Shown in pieces: positions 26,370-35,358 of a stretch of 64,000 bases of DNA. The position numbers and the translations under genes were made by a program. A model generated the notes under the pieces. The model ran no database searches and had not been told where the DNA came from. It was given only the letters and a program-made list of their open reading frames with translations. Numbering within the stretch: position 1 is the first letter of the stretch; every line of letters starts with the position of its first letter. This DNA is from DAOUCP01 sp034432155 (GTDB lineage Bacteria; Chloroflexota; Anaerolineae; Epilineales; Epilineaceae), in contig DAOUCP010000085.1 of NCBI GenBank assembly GCA_034432155.1, forward strand, positions 16,164-80,163, in the 5' to 3' direction.

Positions 26370-27370
26370 TGCGCCATGAACCTACTCCTCTCGGGAGGCA
26401 ACCGGTGAACGGCCCAGGCCTGGAAGCCGATTTTCTGGAGTTCATCCGCGAGCCGGATGCCGACGCCCATCGGCGCATCCACGAGTTCTACGTACCGCTC
26501 TTTCGGGGCTGCCATCGGGTGGCGGACCTGGCCTGCGGCGAAGGAGCCTTCGTGGCCCTGCTGGCTGCTGCCGGTCACGCGTCCCTGGGCGTCGACGCCG
26601 ATCCCGGCTGCGTTGCCCGGGCCCGGTCCCTGGGCGTGCCGGTCGTTCAGGCCGAGGTCACGGCGTGGCTCATCGAGCAGCCTGACGCAAGCTGGGATGG
26701 CCTCTTCTGCGCCCACTTGGTCGAGCATCTGCCTTACGCCAACGTCCTGGGGCTCTTTCGCCAGGCGCGGCGGGTCCTGCGCCGTGGTGGTCGGCTGGTG
26801 GTGGTCACGCCCAACGTGCGTGCTCTTTACAGCCACCTGGAGATGTTCTACCTCCACTTCGGCCACTTGACCTTCTACCACCCCCATCTCTTAGCGTTTT
26901 TCGCCGAGCGGGCTGGTTTCGCAACTACGCTGGAGGGGGAGAACTCGAGTCTGGCGTGCCCGATGTTCGGCCCACGCACGCCGTCTCCGGAGCTGCCGCA
27001 GGAATGGCCGACCTTGGAGCCGATGACGCCCCTACCCGCTTTCCGCTACGAGCCCGACCTGCCTAGACGCGGTGGGGCCATCGGGGCCTTGTGGTGGCGG
27101 CTGAAGATGACGGCGGTGCGGTTCCTGGTGCGACCCTATCTGGACCCCCTGGTCGCTGATTGGAACCGGGCAATCGCCCGTCTAAACGCCAATGTGGATG
27201 CCCAGGCGCGTCGTGACGCGCTCTTGGCCGCGGCCGCACACCACGTCGAGGCCACGCGGACGGAGCTGGAGGCGGTGCTGGCTCGTCTCGACCGCTCGTT
27301 CGAGTGCTACCTGGTGGCCGACGTCGCGCCTCCGGACGGGACGCGAGGCCCCCCAACCACGGCACCATGA
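26369..27370 (+). CDS. SAM-dependent methyltransferase, glycan cluster
   Basis: A 333-residue class I methyltransferase. RVADLACGEGAFVALLA is the SAM-binding motif I, SLGVDADPGCVARA motif II, and CAHLVEHLPYANVLGLFRQARRVLRRGGRLVVVTPN the rest of the core, as in glycan and lipid methyltransferases. Residues beyond ~275 form a charged helix, perhaps coiled coil. ATG 26369 overlaps the Wzt stop and has GGAGG 4 nt before it. Chain-end methylation is a known length-control signal in Wzm/Wzt systems; that role here is inferred from position. Confidence 0.85.
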   Translation: MRHEPTPLGRQPVNGPGLEADFLEFIREPDADAHRRIHEFYVPLFRGCHRVADLACGEGAFVALLAAAGHASLGVDADPGCVARARSLGVPVVQAEVTAWLIEQPDASWDGLFCAHLVEHLPYANVLGLFRQARRVLRRGGRLVVVTPNVRALYSHLEMFYLHFGHLTFYHPHLLAFFAERAGFATTLEGENSSLACPMFGPRTPSPELPQEWPTLEPMTPLPAFRYEPDLPRRGGAIGALWWRLKMTAVRFLVRPYLDPLVADWNRAIARLNANVDAQARRDALLAAAAHHVEATRTELEAVLARLDRSFECYLVADVAPPDGTRGPPTTAP

Positions 27371-28722
27371 TCGACGCCCTGGTGATCGCCAACGACCTCG
27401 TCGGCGAACGCATGGCCGGCCCGGCGATTCGGGCGCTGGAGCTCAGCCGCGCCATCCACGGCGCCGGGCTCTCGGTGGCGCTGGCCGTCCCGGGGCCGGT
27501 GGCGAGTTCCGAGGCGTTCCCGCTTCTGAGCTACGACACTCCCGGTCGCCGGCTGCGGGAGGCTGCCGCGGAAGCCAAGGCCATCGTCGCGCAGGGCTTG
27601 GTGCTGTCCCACTATCCCTTCCTGGCGGCGATGGACCGGCCGCTGGTGATCGATATCTACGATCCCTTCGTGCTCGAGAATCTGGCAGCCCGAGCCCATC
27701 AGACACGGCCGACACGTACCCGCAGCCACTGGAGCGATCTGGAGGCTCTCGTCGGCCAGCTCCGCCGTGGTGACTTCTTCGTCTGCGCCAGCGAACGCCA
27801 ACGCGACTATTGGCTTGGCCTGCTCACGGCCCTGGGGCGGGTCAATCCTGCCACCTACGATGCCGATCCCAGCCTGCGACGGCTGATCGACGTCGTGCCC
27901 TTCGGGTTGCCGGAACAGCCGCCTGGAGCGGCCGGGCCAGCAGCCCGAGGTGTACTGCCAGGCATCGACGGCGGGAGCTTCCTAGTGTTGTGGGGTGGCG
28001 GCATCTGGAACTGGCTGGACCCGTTGACCCTCATCCGGGCGGTGGCCGAGGTGGCAACGGACCGGCCAGAGCTGCGGCTGCTGTTCATGGGCACCGGCGC
28101 GCCCACACGCTTCCCGCCTGATACCAGCATGTCCGGGCGGGCCCGCTCGCTCGCCGCCGAGTTGGGCCTGCTTGGCCGTGTTGTGCACTTCGATCCCGGG
28201 TGGATTCCGTACGGCCAGCGGGCTGGACACCTTCTCGAGGCTGACGTGGGCGTCAGCTTTCACCAACCCCACATCGAGACCCATTTCGCCTTTCGGACCC
28301 GGATCATGGACTACATCTGGGCCGGCCTGCCAATGCTGGTTACCGGCGGCGACGTGCTGGCCGATCTCGTTTGCCGCGAGGGCCTAGGCGAGGTGGTACC
28401 CCCCGGCGACGTCGGGGCCACGGTGAAAGCGTTGCGCGCGCTGCTCGAGCGGCCGGGGGGCAAGAGCGCCTACGCCGAGGCGTTTGCACGGCTACGCCCC
28501 GCTATGACCTGGTCCCGGGCGGCGGAACCACTCCTCGGCTTCCTGCGCCAGCCCCGGCGGGCGCCGGACACGCCCCCGGCCACGGCCGGCGTCGTTGATG
28601 TGCCGGCCACCACATGGCGTCAGCTCCCACGCCGCAGCCTCGAGGTTCTGCGCGAGGGCGGTCCCTTGCTGCTGGCCGAAGAGGCGATCCGCTACCTGCG
28701 CTGGCTCAGGCGCGGCCGCTAG
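27367..28722 (+). CDS. GT4-family glycosyltransferase
   Basis: A 451-residue GT-B glycosyltransferase. It starts MIDALVIANDLVGERMAGPAIRALELSRAI, with the acceptor loop GERMAGPAIR, and the C-terminal half shows VLWGGGIWNWLDPLTLIRAVAE and later IETHFAFRTRIMDYIWAGLPMLVTGGD, where a Glu sits at the family's usual sugar-binding position. The ATG overlaps the methyltransferase stop as ATGA. The last residues (YLRWLRRGR) lie in the first copy of a 34-bp repeat that continues past the stop codon. Donor and acceptor are unknown. Confidence 0.85.
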   Translation: MIDALVIANDLVGERMAGPAIRALELSRAIHGAGLSVALAVPGPVASSEAFPLLSYDTPGRRLREAAAEAKAIVAQGLVLSHYPFLAAMDRPLVIDIYDPFVLENLAARAHQTRPTRTRSHWSDLEALVGQLRRGDFFVCASERQRDYWLGLLTALGRVNPATYDADPSLRRLIDVVPFGLPEQPPGAAGPAARGVLPGIDGGSFLVLWGGGIWNWLDPLTLIRAVAEVATDRPELRLLFMGTGAPTRFPPDTSMSGRARSLAAELGLLGRVVHFDPGWIPYGQRAGHLLEADVGVSFHQPHIETHFAFRTRIMDYIWAGLPMLVTGGDVLADLVCREGLGEVVPPGDVGATVKALRALLERPGGKSAYAEAFARLRPAMTWSRAAEPLLGFLRQPRRAPDTPPATAGVVDVPATTWRQLPRRSLEVLREGGPLLLAEEAIRYLRWLRRGR

Positions 28723-28793
28723 GAGCTGCCTGCGCTGGCTTAGGCGCGACCGCTGGGAGCTACCTCCGCTGGCTCAGGCGTGGCCGCTGGGGC
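28692..28793 (+). repeat. 34-bp tandem repeat spanning the 3' end of the GT4 gene
   Basis: Three adjacent 34-bp units (28692-28725, 28726-28759, 28760-28793) contain CTGGCTCAGGCG or CTGGCTTAGGCG. The first includes the gene's final codons and TAG stop. Because 34 is not a multiple of three, the YLRWLRRGR-coding phase rotates frame in the later copies. Confidence 0.85.
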
Positions 28794-29057
28794 TCCACCG
28801 AAGGGCTAGGCGGCTCCTAGTGCGCGTGGACTCGCCTTTCGCAGAGAGGGTAGCCGTGCCCCCATGGTAGCCGCGGCGCCTGACACGCGCGGACTCGCTA
28901 GACCCCAGCCTCACGGCTAGAATCGGGGACGCGGGCCTGATCTGCGCCCAGGCGTGCCAAGGCGGCCGCAGGACGCGGTGGCCCCCCAGAGCCGTGCCGC
29001 AGCGTGTGCCCGCCGCTGGCCTCGCCGGGCCACCGTGCCCCCGGGACCGATGTCGCC
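28723..29057. other. 335-nt intergenic region
   Basis: It holds the last two 34-bp units, then two GCGCG(T/C)GGACTCGC-like words (near 28820 and 28886) recalling the 20-bp array at 21601, and a lone TAGAAT at 28918-28923 without a -35 box. No gene is apparent. Transcription from the upstream operon may simply read through. Confidence 0.5.
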
Positions 29058-30542
29058 ATGCCGAAACGCACCCGTCGCCTGAGGACCTCCGGAAGGCCGG
29101 CCGAGCTATCCTCGCTGCATCCTCGACCGGCCGCGGCCGGGTTGGGCGGGCCGTCGCAGCTTGCCGCAGCCCACCAGCAGGTCGACCTCTCGCCCTCGGC
29201 AGTGGCGCCCATCGGATGGTCGAGACCGGCGGGCCATGCACAACTCCGCGCCGGTGTCGATGCCTTGCCTGCGGGACGGCCGGAAGACACCGCCGTCGTC
29301 ATCCTCAACTACAACGGACGCCAGATTCTGCCGACCTGCGTTGCGTCGGCGCTGCAGTTGACTGGCCTCTCCGGCCCGCCAGCAGTCGTGGTGGTCGACA
29401 ACGGCTCCACCGATGGTTCCGGCGAGTACGTGCAGCACGCATTCCCCGGCATCACCGTTCTTCGCTGGGACGACAACCTAGGATTCGCCGCCGGCAACAA
29501 CCGTGCCGCCGAGGCCTTGGATCACGAGTTCGTGCTGTTCGTCAACAATGACACGTGCCTGGCGCCCGATGTGCTGGTCGAGCTTGCCAGACACCTGGGC
29601 GGCGAGGTGGCGTGCACCGGCGCCCGGCTGGTCGATTGGTCGGGCCGCCGTCTGGATTTCGACGGCGGCGGAGCTGCGCTGACGGGACATGGCCACGCCC
29701 TGGGGTACGGCCGACTGGCAGGGCAGCCGAGCGGCAAGCCACGACCGACGCTCTTCTCCTCGGGCGCCGCCATGTTCATCCATCGCCCGACCTTTCTGCG
29801 GCTCGGTGGCTTCGACGCCGACTACTTCTGCTACTACGAGGATGTGGATCTGGGCTGGCGACTGTGGTTGGCCGGCTATCGCGTGCTCCACCTCGACTCC
29901 GCAGTCGTCCGCCATCGCCACGGGGCTACCGCCCGTCCGCTGCTCGCTGGCCGCCAGCAGCGTATGTACGAACGCAATGCCTTGGCCACGGTGGTCAAGA
30001 ACGCGAGCGGCGAGCTTCTCGAGCGCCTCCTGCCCGCCGTCCTTGGCCTGGCCGCGGTCCGCGCCGGCGCGCCGCGGTCGGTGATCCGTGAGGCAGCGGC
30101 TCCTGGGCCGTGGTCATGTCCCACGGAGGGTGGGCAGGCCACGGCCTCGATGGCGGGAGACGCCGATCGAACTCGATCGGAGGCGGGCGAGGTGGCGGTG
30201 GCGGCGGGAGGCCCGACACGGCCGGAGGAGCGGCTGCGATTGCCACTGCCCGGCCCAGGCTGGTCCGGCTGGCCGTACCTGACGCCGCTGGCACTCGACT
30301 GGCCGGCGCTGGCGCTTCGGCGAGCCGCCATCCAGGAGGCACGGCGACGGCCCGACGACGCAATCCTGCCCTTGTTCGCCCAGCCCTACGCACCAGTGCC
30401 GCCGGACGGCAGCGGCTGGTGGGCGCTGGTAGAGGCAGTCGAAGCGTTCGGCCTGCAAGGCGACTTCGGCCCGCTGCCGCGCCGCGCCAGGGCCGTCGCC
30501 TGGCTGCAGCGCGCACTTCAGCCGCGAGCCCGACGCCGATGA
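29058..30542 (+). CDS. Family 2 glycosyltransferase, rhamnosyltransferase-like
   Basis: About 494 residues from ATG 29058; GTG 29004 would add 18. The GT-A domain spans residues ~75-330: VVILNYNGRQILPTCVASAL, VVVVDNGSTDGS, NLGFAAGNNRAA, FVNNDT (the DxD-like motif), FSSGAAMFIHRPTFLRLGGFD, and YYEDVDLGWRLWLAGYRV with the catalytic acid. This set is typical of rhamnosyl- and related sugar transferases that build O-antigen-like chains. A Gly/Ala/Pro-rich C-terminal extension of ~150 residues matches nothing I know. Its stop overlaps the start of the next gene (ATGA). Confidence 0.85.
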   Translation: MPKRTRRLRTSGRPAELSSLHPRPAAAGLGGPSQLAAAHQQVDLSPSAVAPIGWSRPAGHAQLRAGVDALPAGRPEDTAVVILNYNGRQILPTCVASALQLTGLSGPPAVVVVDNGSTDGSGEYVQHAFPGITVLRWDDNLGFAAGNNRAAEALDHEFVLFVNNDTCLAPDVLVELARHLGGEVACTGARLVDWSGRRLDFDGGGAALTGHGHALGYGRLAGQPSGKPRPTLFSSGAAMFIHRPTFLRLGGFDADYFCYYEDVDLGWRLWLAGYRVLHLDSAVVRHRHGATARPLLAGRQQRMYERNALATVVKNASGELLERLLPAVLGLAAVRAGAPRSVIREAAAPGPWSCPTEGGQATASMAGDADRTRSEAGEVAVAAGGPTRPEERLRLPLPGPGWSGWPYLTPLALDWPALALRRAAIQEARRRPDDAILPLFAQPYAPVPPDGSGWWALVEAVEAFGLQGDFGPLPRRARAVAWLQRALQPRARRR

Positions 30543-33061
30543 GCCGTCACTCCGCCGACGACCCGGCCGCGCGCCTGGCCGCGCTCGAATCGCAGCTGGC
30601 CGGCCAGCGAGCGCGCATCGCCCATCTGGAAGCCGAGCTCGCCGCCGAGCGGGAGCGGCGCACCGCCGCCGAGCGCGCCGTCCAGCAACGGAGCGCGGAG
30701 CTGCACAATCTGGCGGCCACCCTTCGCCAGCGCACCCAAGAGCTGCGGCTACACGAGGCCAACCTCCGGGCGTGGGAAGCTCGCTGGCGAACGCTCGAGG
30801 GTTCTTTGGCGTGGCGTGTCGTCGCTGCCTTGCAAGCCGCCCGGCGGACCGTGGCACCCCCCGCCAGCCGGCGCGAGCACGCTCTGAGTCAGCTCGGCTG
30901 GTGGCTGGGCCTCGGGCACCAGGCCGGCCTGCGGCCCACCCTGGCACGCCTCCGGCAGGCGCTGGCAGCTGGTTGGCAACGGCATGCACCCCAGCGGCTC
31001 GGCCCTGGCGCATGCCCGTCGTCGGGCCGGCCGGGCGCGCCGGTCAGCACGATGGAGCGGGTGCCCGCCCGGCAGCCGGAAGCCCGGCCGCTATCCGCCG
31101 CGGTCGGTCGCGACGCCATCACCGTGGACATCATCGTCTGCATCCACAACGCCCAAGCGGACGCCGAGCGCTGTTTGGAGTCGGTCCTTGTCCACAACTC
31201 CGCGCCCTATCGCCTCATCCTGGTCGACGACGGCAGCGAGCCCGCGACGGCAGCCTGGATCCGCTCCACGGCAGAGCGCACCGGCGCCGTCTACCTGCGC
31301 AACGAACAGGCTCGCGGCTACACTCGAGCTGCCAACCAGGGACTCCGCGCCTCCCGTGGTGCCTACGTCGTGCTCCTGAACAGCGATACCATCGTCACCT
31401 CCCAGTGGCTCGATCGCCTGTTGGCCTGCGCGGTCTCGGACCCCAAGATCGGTCTGGTGGGCCCATTGTCCAACACTGCTTCCTGGCAGTCCGTGCCGGA
31501 TGTGTTCGACAACGGGGACTGGGCAGCCAATCCGCTCCCGGCCGGCATGGACCTGGAACACTGGTCAGCCTTGCTGGCAGCAGACTCCGGCCAGCTGTAC
31601 CCGGAACTGCCCTTCCTCAACGGCTTCTGCCTGCTCATCAAGCGTGCCGTGCTCGAGGCCGTCGGTCTCTTCGACGAGCAGCACTTCGGCGAGGGCTACG
31701 GCGAGGAGAACGACTTCGCCCTGCGCGCGCGCGCTGCTGGCTGGCGGCTGGCGGTGGCCGACGATGCCTACGTCTGGCACGCCCAGTCGGCCAGCTACTC
31801 CAGCGACCGGCGCCGCGCGCTGTGCACACGGGCCGCAGAAGAGCTCGTCCGCAAGCACGGCCGGGCAGCCAGCGACCAGGGCGTTCGCATCTGTGCCGAG
31901 TCGCTCCTCTTGGCCGGCATCCGGGCACGAGCGCGCGTGCTCGCCGAGCGGGAGGACTGGCGACAACGCGGGACCGATTGCTTCGCCGGCCGTCGCCTGC
32001 TCTTCCTCATGCCCGTCCAGAAGGCCGGCGGCGGCGCCAATGTCGTCCTCACCGAGGCCCGAGCCATGCAAGCCATGGGCGTCGAGGTGGCGCTCGTCAA
32101 CTGGCAGAAGTTCCGACACGACTTCGAGGCCAGCTACCGGCTCGACATCCCCGTCCTGTACACCACCGAGCACGCCTTCGGCGAGTTCTTGCGCCAGCAC
32201 GCTGGTGCCTTCGATGCCATGGTGGCCACAGTCTTCTCGAGCATCCCGGCTCTGGCCGAGGTCGCAACCAGCCCGGAGGGCAGCCATCTGGCGTTCGGTT
32301 ACTACATCCAGGACTTCGAGCCTTACTTCTTCGCCCCCGGCAGCGAGCGGTTCCATGCCGCCTGGCGATCGTACACCGCCGTGCCCAACCTCACCCGTTT
32401 CACCAAGACCGACTGGCTGCAGCGCGAGCTGGAGGCGCTGGTCGGCGTTCCTAGCAGCGTGGTAGGCCCGAGTGTCGACGTCGGGCGCTTCCGGCCGCGT
32501 CGTCATGGTGTGGGCGAGACAGGCGCGGCGCCGGTCCGCGTCGTGGCCATGATCCGCCCCGAGACGCCCTACCGGGCGCCGCGCTTGACCATGGAGGTAT
32601 TGCGCGACGCGGCGCGGGCGTTCGGCTCCGCCATCGACATCGTGCTCTTCGGCTGCCGGCGAGAGGACCCTGCCTTCCTTGCGCTGCCTCACGACTTTCC
32701 GCACCACCATGCCGGATTGCTCGGGCCCGACGAGGTGGCGCGGCTGCTCGGAAGCGCAGACGTCTTCGTCGACTACTCCAGCTACCAGGCCATGGGTCTC
32801 ACGGCGCTAGAGGCCATGGCCTCCGGGGCAGCGGTCATTGTGCCCGCTCTCGGCGGCGCCGGCAGCTTCGCCCGTCACGGCCAGAATGCCTTGCTCCTCG
32901 ACACCACTCAGCCCGCGGCCTGTTTGCAGGCGCTAGCGCAGCTCGTTCAGGATGCGTCCTTGCGTCACCGTCTGGCCAGCCAGGCGATCGCCGACGCTGT
33001 CCGTTACTACCCCGAGGGGCCAGCCTTCCGCATCCTCGAGGCCTTGTTCGGCCAGGCCTAG
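30539..33061 (+). CDS. Coiled-coil GT2-GT4 bifunctional glycosyltransferase
   Basis: An 840-residue fusion. Residues ~8-95 form a coiled coil (heptad-rich Ala/Arg/Glu/Leu). Residues ~195-440 are a GT2 domain: DIIVCIHNAQADAERCLESV, LVDDGSEP, LLNSDT, FLNGFCLLIKRAVLEAVGLFDE, GYGEENDFALRARAAGW. Residues ~475-840 are a GT4 domain like WsaF rhamnosyltransferases: RRLLFLMPVQKAGGGANVV, FGYYIQDFEPYFF, MIRPETPYRAPRLTMEVL, and SSYQAMGLTALEAMASG. It probably adds two sugars in sequence; the coiled coil may dock it on cluster partners or measure chain length, as in some O-antigen polymerases. ATG 30539 overlaps the previous stop. Confidence 0.88.
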   Translation: MSRHSADDPAARLAALESQLAGQRARIAHLEAELAAERERRTAAERAVQQRSAELHNLAATLRQRTQELRLHEANLRAWEARWRTLEGSLAWRVVAALQAARRTVAPPASRREHALSQLGWWLGLGHQAGLRPTLARLRQALAAGWQRHAPQRLGPGACPSSGRPGAPVSTMERVPARQPEARPLSAAVGRDAITVDIIVCIHNAQADAERCLESVLVHNSAPYRLILVDDGSEPATAAWIRSTAERTGAVYLRNEQARGYTRAANQGLRASRGAYVVLLNSDTIVTSQWLDRLLACAVSDPKIGLVGPLSNTASWQSVPDVFDNGDWAANPLPAGMDLEHWSALLAADSGQLYPELPFLNGFCLLIKRAVLEAVGLFDEQHFGEGYGEENDFALRARAAGWRLAVADDAYVWHAQSASYSSDRRRALCTRAAEELVRKHGRAASDQGVRICAESLLLAGIRARARVLAEREDWRQRGTDCFAGRRLLFLMPVQKAGGGANVVLTEARAMQAMGVEVALVNWQKFRHDFEASYRLDIPVLYTTEHAFGEFLRQHAGAFDAMVATVFSSIPALAEVATSPEGSHLAFGYYIQDFEPYFFAPGSERFHAAWRSYTAVPNLTRFTKTDWLQRELEALVGVPSSVVGPSVDVGRFRPRRHGVGETGAAPVRVVAMIRPETPYRAPRLTMEVLRDAARAFGSAIDIVLFGCRREDPAFLALPHDFPHHHAGLLGPDEVARLLGSADVFVDYSSYQAMGLTALEAMASGAAVIVPALGGAGSFARHGQNALLLDTTQPAACLQALAQLVQDASLRHRLASQAIADAVRYYPEGPAFRILEALFGQA

Positions 33062-33302
33062 CCGTCGGCAGCGGCAAGCACCTCACCGCCCGGGCTCGGC
33101 CGTCCGCAGCCTCAAGCATGTCTCGCGGCGCGCCCGGCCGTCCGCAGCAGGAAGAACGCCCCGCCGGCGCCCTCAAACGCCACCGCCATCCGGATCCCCA
33201 TCTAACCCTCTTGGCGGCGCTGTCGTTCTTCTCATCGCCGATTCACGTTCGGCCATTACCTGTGCCGCGTGTCGTGCGTCTAATCCGTTGGAGGTGAGCC
33301 AC

Positions 33303-35012
33303 ATGAACCGTTTGACCCGTTTTGTCCCCCTTTTCCTGTTCGCGCTTGTCCTTCTAGCCGCCGGCCCCGTGGCTTACGGCGATGACGCTCCGGCGCCCTC
33401 CCCCGCGCCGGTGCAGCCAGAGCGCGTCGCCTGCTTGCCCATGGGTCTGGCATTGGCGGTCATCAGCCAGGATGGCCTGGTAGCCGACATCTTGCCGGCG
33501 CTCCGGCCCGACGCGGCGACGGACAACGCCGAGCGGATCATCGTCCTGCCCGGTCCGGGCAAGGCTGGAGCTTGTGCCGAGGTACAGGCCTTCTGGGGGC
33601 CCGGCGCTCGCGGCACTGCCGCCGCCGAGGTTCTCGTTTACCCACGCGACCTCACGAACGCGCTGGCCAATCCCATTGCCGGCGATCGCTTCAAGGAGGA
33701 ACGCAATGGGCCGTCGATCCATCAGGGACGCCTGCGTGCGTTGGCCAGGTTCGAGAAGCCGGGCCGCTATCCTCTGGTGGCCATCCTGAAGGTGCGGGCC
33801 GAACGACCGGCTTCGACGGCGGCTCGGCCGGAGGCGCGGGAGGACGCGATTCGCGTGCCCTTCGTCGTCCAGGTGCTGGACCAACCGCAGCCACAGCCGT
33901 TTGGCGCCATTGAGGGCGTCGTAGTTTGCGCCGATAGCGGCCAGCCGTTGGCCGGGGCCGTCGTCTGGGCAGCCAACAAGCTGCCGGTCTCGGTCACGCC
34001 GCCGCGCGATCGGGCTCCCATTGTTGCGCCCCGGCCCGATGCGGAGTCGCCGGAGCAGGCCGGTGCACCCGTGGAGGGCGCGTATCGGGCCGTTACGGAC
34101 GAGAAGGGCCACTATCGCATCGAGCTGCCGGCTGGCCGCTACATCGTGGCAGCGGTGGCGCGCGGCTTCGCCATCCAGTACTACCAAGGCAAAGATGAGC
34201 CGCACAACGCGGATCTTGTCCCGGTGAAGCCGCGCCAGGTTACCGGCGAAATCAACTTCAAGCTGAAGCCTCTCGCGGAGCCGCAGCCGCCCTTCCAGGG
34301 CATCATTCGCGGTCAGGTCGTCGGCCAGGGCGCTGGTCCGCTGGCGGGGGCTCGTGTCATGGCCCAGCCAGCGCGGGCCATCGACCCCGGCGTGCCTCCG
34401 CTGGCAACCTTGGACGACGGGCCAGACCCGTCGCTGGCGACGGGCTTCACCGCGGTCACCGATGGCAATGGGCGTTACGAGATCAAGGTGCCGGCGGGGA
34501 AGTACCTGGTGATGGCCAAGGCGGAGGGCTACGATGTCCAGTGGTTCAAGAACGCCGATAGCCCCGACAAGGCCACGGTGATCGCCATTAGCCCGGAGCA
34601 GCCCGAGGCCAACCACGTGAACTTCGAGCTCAAGCGTACCGTGGTGCCGCCGGTGTCTGGCATTGCCGGAAAGGTGGTGCGGCTGACCGTGGGCGCCGAT
34701 GCTCCGCAGCCCGTGGCAGGAGCGCTGGTGCTTGTGGCGCGGCGCATCGCCGACCCCAACAGCGCGGCCCTTAGGTTCGACGTCGTGGCCAAGGGCCAGA
34801 CGGACCGCGAGGGCCTGTACAGCATCCCGGTGAAGCCCGGGGAGTACGTGGTGGGAGTGGTGCTCTCCCGCGCCGAGAACATCCGCGAGTCGCGCATCTT
34901 CTGGTTCAAGGGGACCTTCGAGCTTGAGGAGGCGTCGGCGGTGACCGTTCTCGAGGGTGCGATCACCGGCGACATCAACTTCGAACTGCCGGCCACGAGC
35001 ACGGCGCCGTAG
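33303..35012 (+). CDS. Secreted protein with carboxypeptidase-regulatory-like domains
   Basis: A 569-residue exported protein with a clear signal peptide (MNRLTRFVPLFLFALVLLAAGPVAYG, cleavage after AYG likely). ATG 33303 is 8 nt after GGAGG. After an N-terminal domain of ~170 residues with no known match come three carboxypeptidase-regulatory-like beta-sandwich repeats, starting near residues 203, 339 and 455, each with a G-x-V-x-G/AGAxV start and a TD-x-x-G-x-Y-x-I-x-(L/V)PAGKY end. Such folds usually bind or space surface polymers. No enzyme motif is visible. It follows the glycan cluster with a 241-nt gap and is closed by a terminator. Confidence 0.8.
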   Translation: MNRLTRFVPLFLFALVLLAAGPVAYGDDAPAPSPAPVQPERVACLPMGLALAVISQDGLVADILPALRPDAATDNAERIIVLPGPGKAGACAEVQAFWGPGARGTAAAEVLVYPRDLTNALANPIAGDRFKEERNGPSIHQGRLRALARFEKPGRYPLVAILKVRAERPASTAARPEAREDAIRVPFVVQVLDQPQPQPFGAIEGVVVCADSGQPLAGAVVWAANKLPVSVTPPRDRAPIVAPRPDAESPEQAGAPVEGAYRAVTDEKGHYRIELPAGRYIVAAVARGFAIQYYQGKDEPHNADLVPVKPRQVTGEINFKLKPLAEPQPPFQGIIRGQVVGQGAGPLAGARVMAQPARAIDPGVPPLATLDDGPDPSLATGFTAVTDGNGRYEIKVPAGKYLVMAKAEGYDVQWFKNADSPDKATVIAISPEQPEANHVNFELKRTVVPPVSGIAGKVVRLTVGADAPQPVAGALVLVARRIADPNSAALRFDVVAKGQTDREGLYSIPVKPGEYVVGVVLSRAENIRESRIFWFKGTFELEEASAVTVLEGAITGDINFELPATSTAP

Positions 35013-35048
35013 GCATGGTGCGGTAGTGGGGTAACCAGTCCTGCAGAC

Positions 35049-35083
35049 AACGGCGGGCCTCGCCTGAGGCGGGGACCGCCGTT
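35049..35083 (+). terminator. Rho-independent-type terminator
   Basis: An 8-bp outer stem (35049-35056 with 35076-35083) and a 7-bp inner stem (35058-35064 with 35068-35074, one G-T pair) around a TGA loop, followed by TGTTGTTCT. It begins 37 nt after the stop codon. Confidence 0.7.
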
Positions 35084-35152
35084 TGTTGTTCTCCGAAGTC
35101 GCCCGTCACACGCTGCCAGACGCCGCCTTGGGTCGGAAGCCGCCACCATACC

Positions 35153-35292
35153 GCCGGCGCCAACGCCGCTCCTGCTCAGCCGCCGCGCATCCGGGGCCAG
35201 CCACTGACGCCCCTGGACCCTGTGCCATATAGGCAAACCGCCGCCGCGCAGCCGGCGCCAACGCCGCTCCTGCTCAGCCGCCGCGCATCCGG
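35153..35292. repeat. Exact 42-bp direct repeat, 98 bp apart
   Basis: Bases 35153-35194 recur identically at 35251-35292 (both begin GCCGGCGCCAACGCCGCTCC). The bases just before each copy are also similar, so the original duplicated unit was probably about 98 bp. Confidence 0.9.
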
Positions 35293-35358
35293 CGCTCGCC
35301 CCACTCCCGCTGACCACCACCACCCGGCAAGCGCCACCGCTCGCGCGCCCGCCGCACC

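Larger units (their letters stand above)
35013..35358. other. Convergent intergenic region with terminator and 42-bp direct repeat
   Basis: This 346-nt region lies between two gene ends. It contains the terminator at 35049-35083 and two exact 42-bp copies at 35153-35194 and 35251-35292. I see no gene in it. Confidence 0.6.

Noticed and set aside
28918..28923. TAGAAT as a promoter for the GT2 gene at 29058
   Set aside because: No -35 box at 16-18 nt, no TG extension, and a 130-nt gap to the gene; the upstream operon may read through.
30110..30538. N-terminal extension of the GT2-GT4 fusion
   Set aside because: It overlaps the preceding GT2 gene in another frame; ATG 30539 in an ATGA junction is the natural start.
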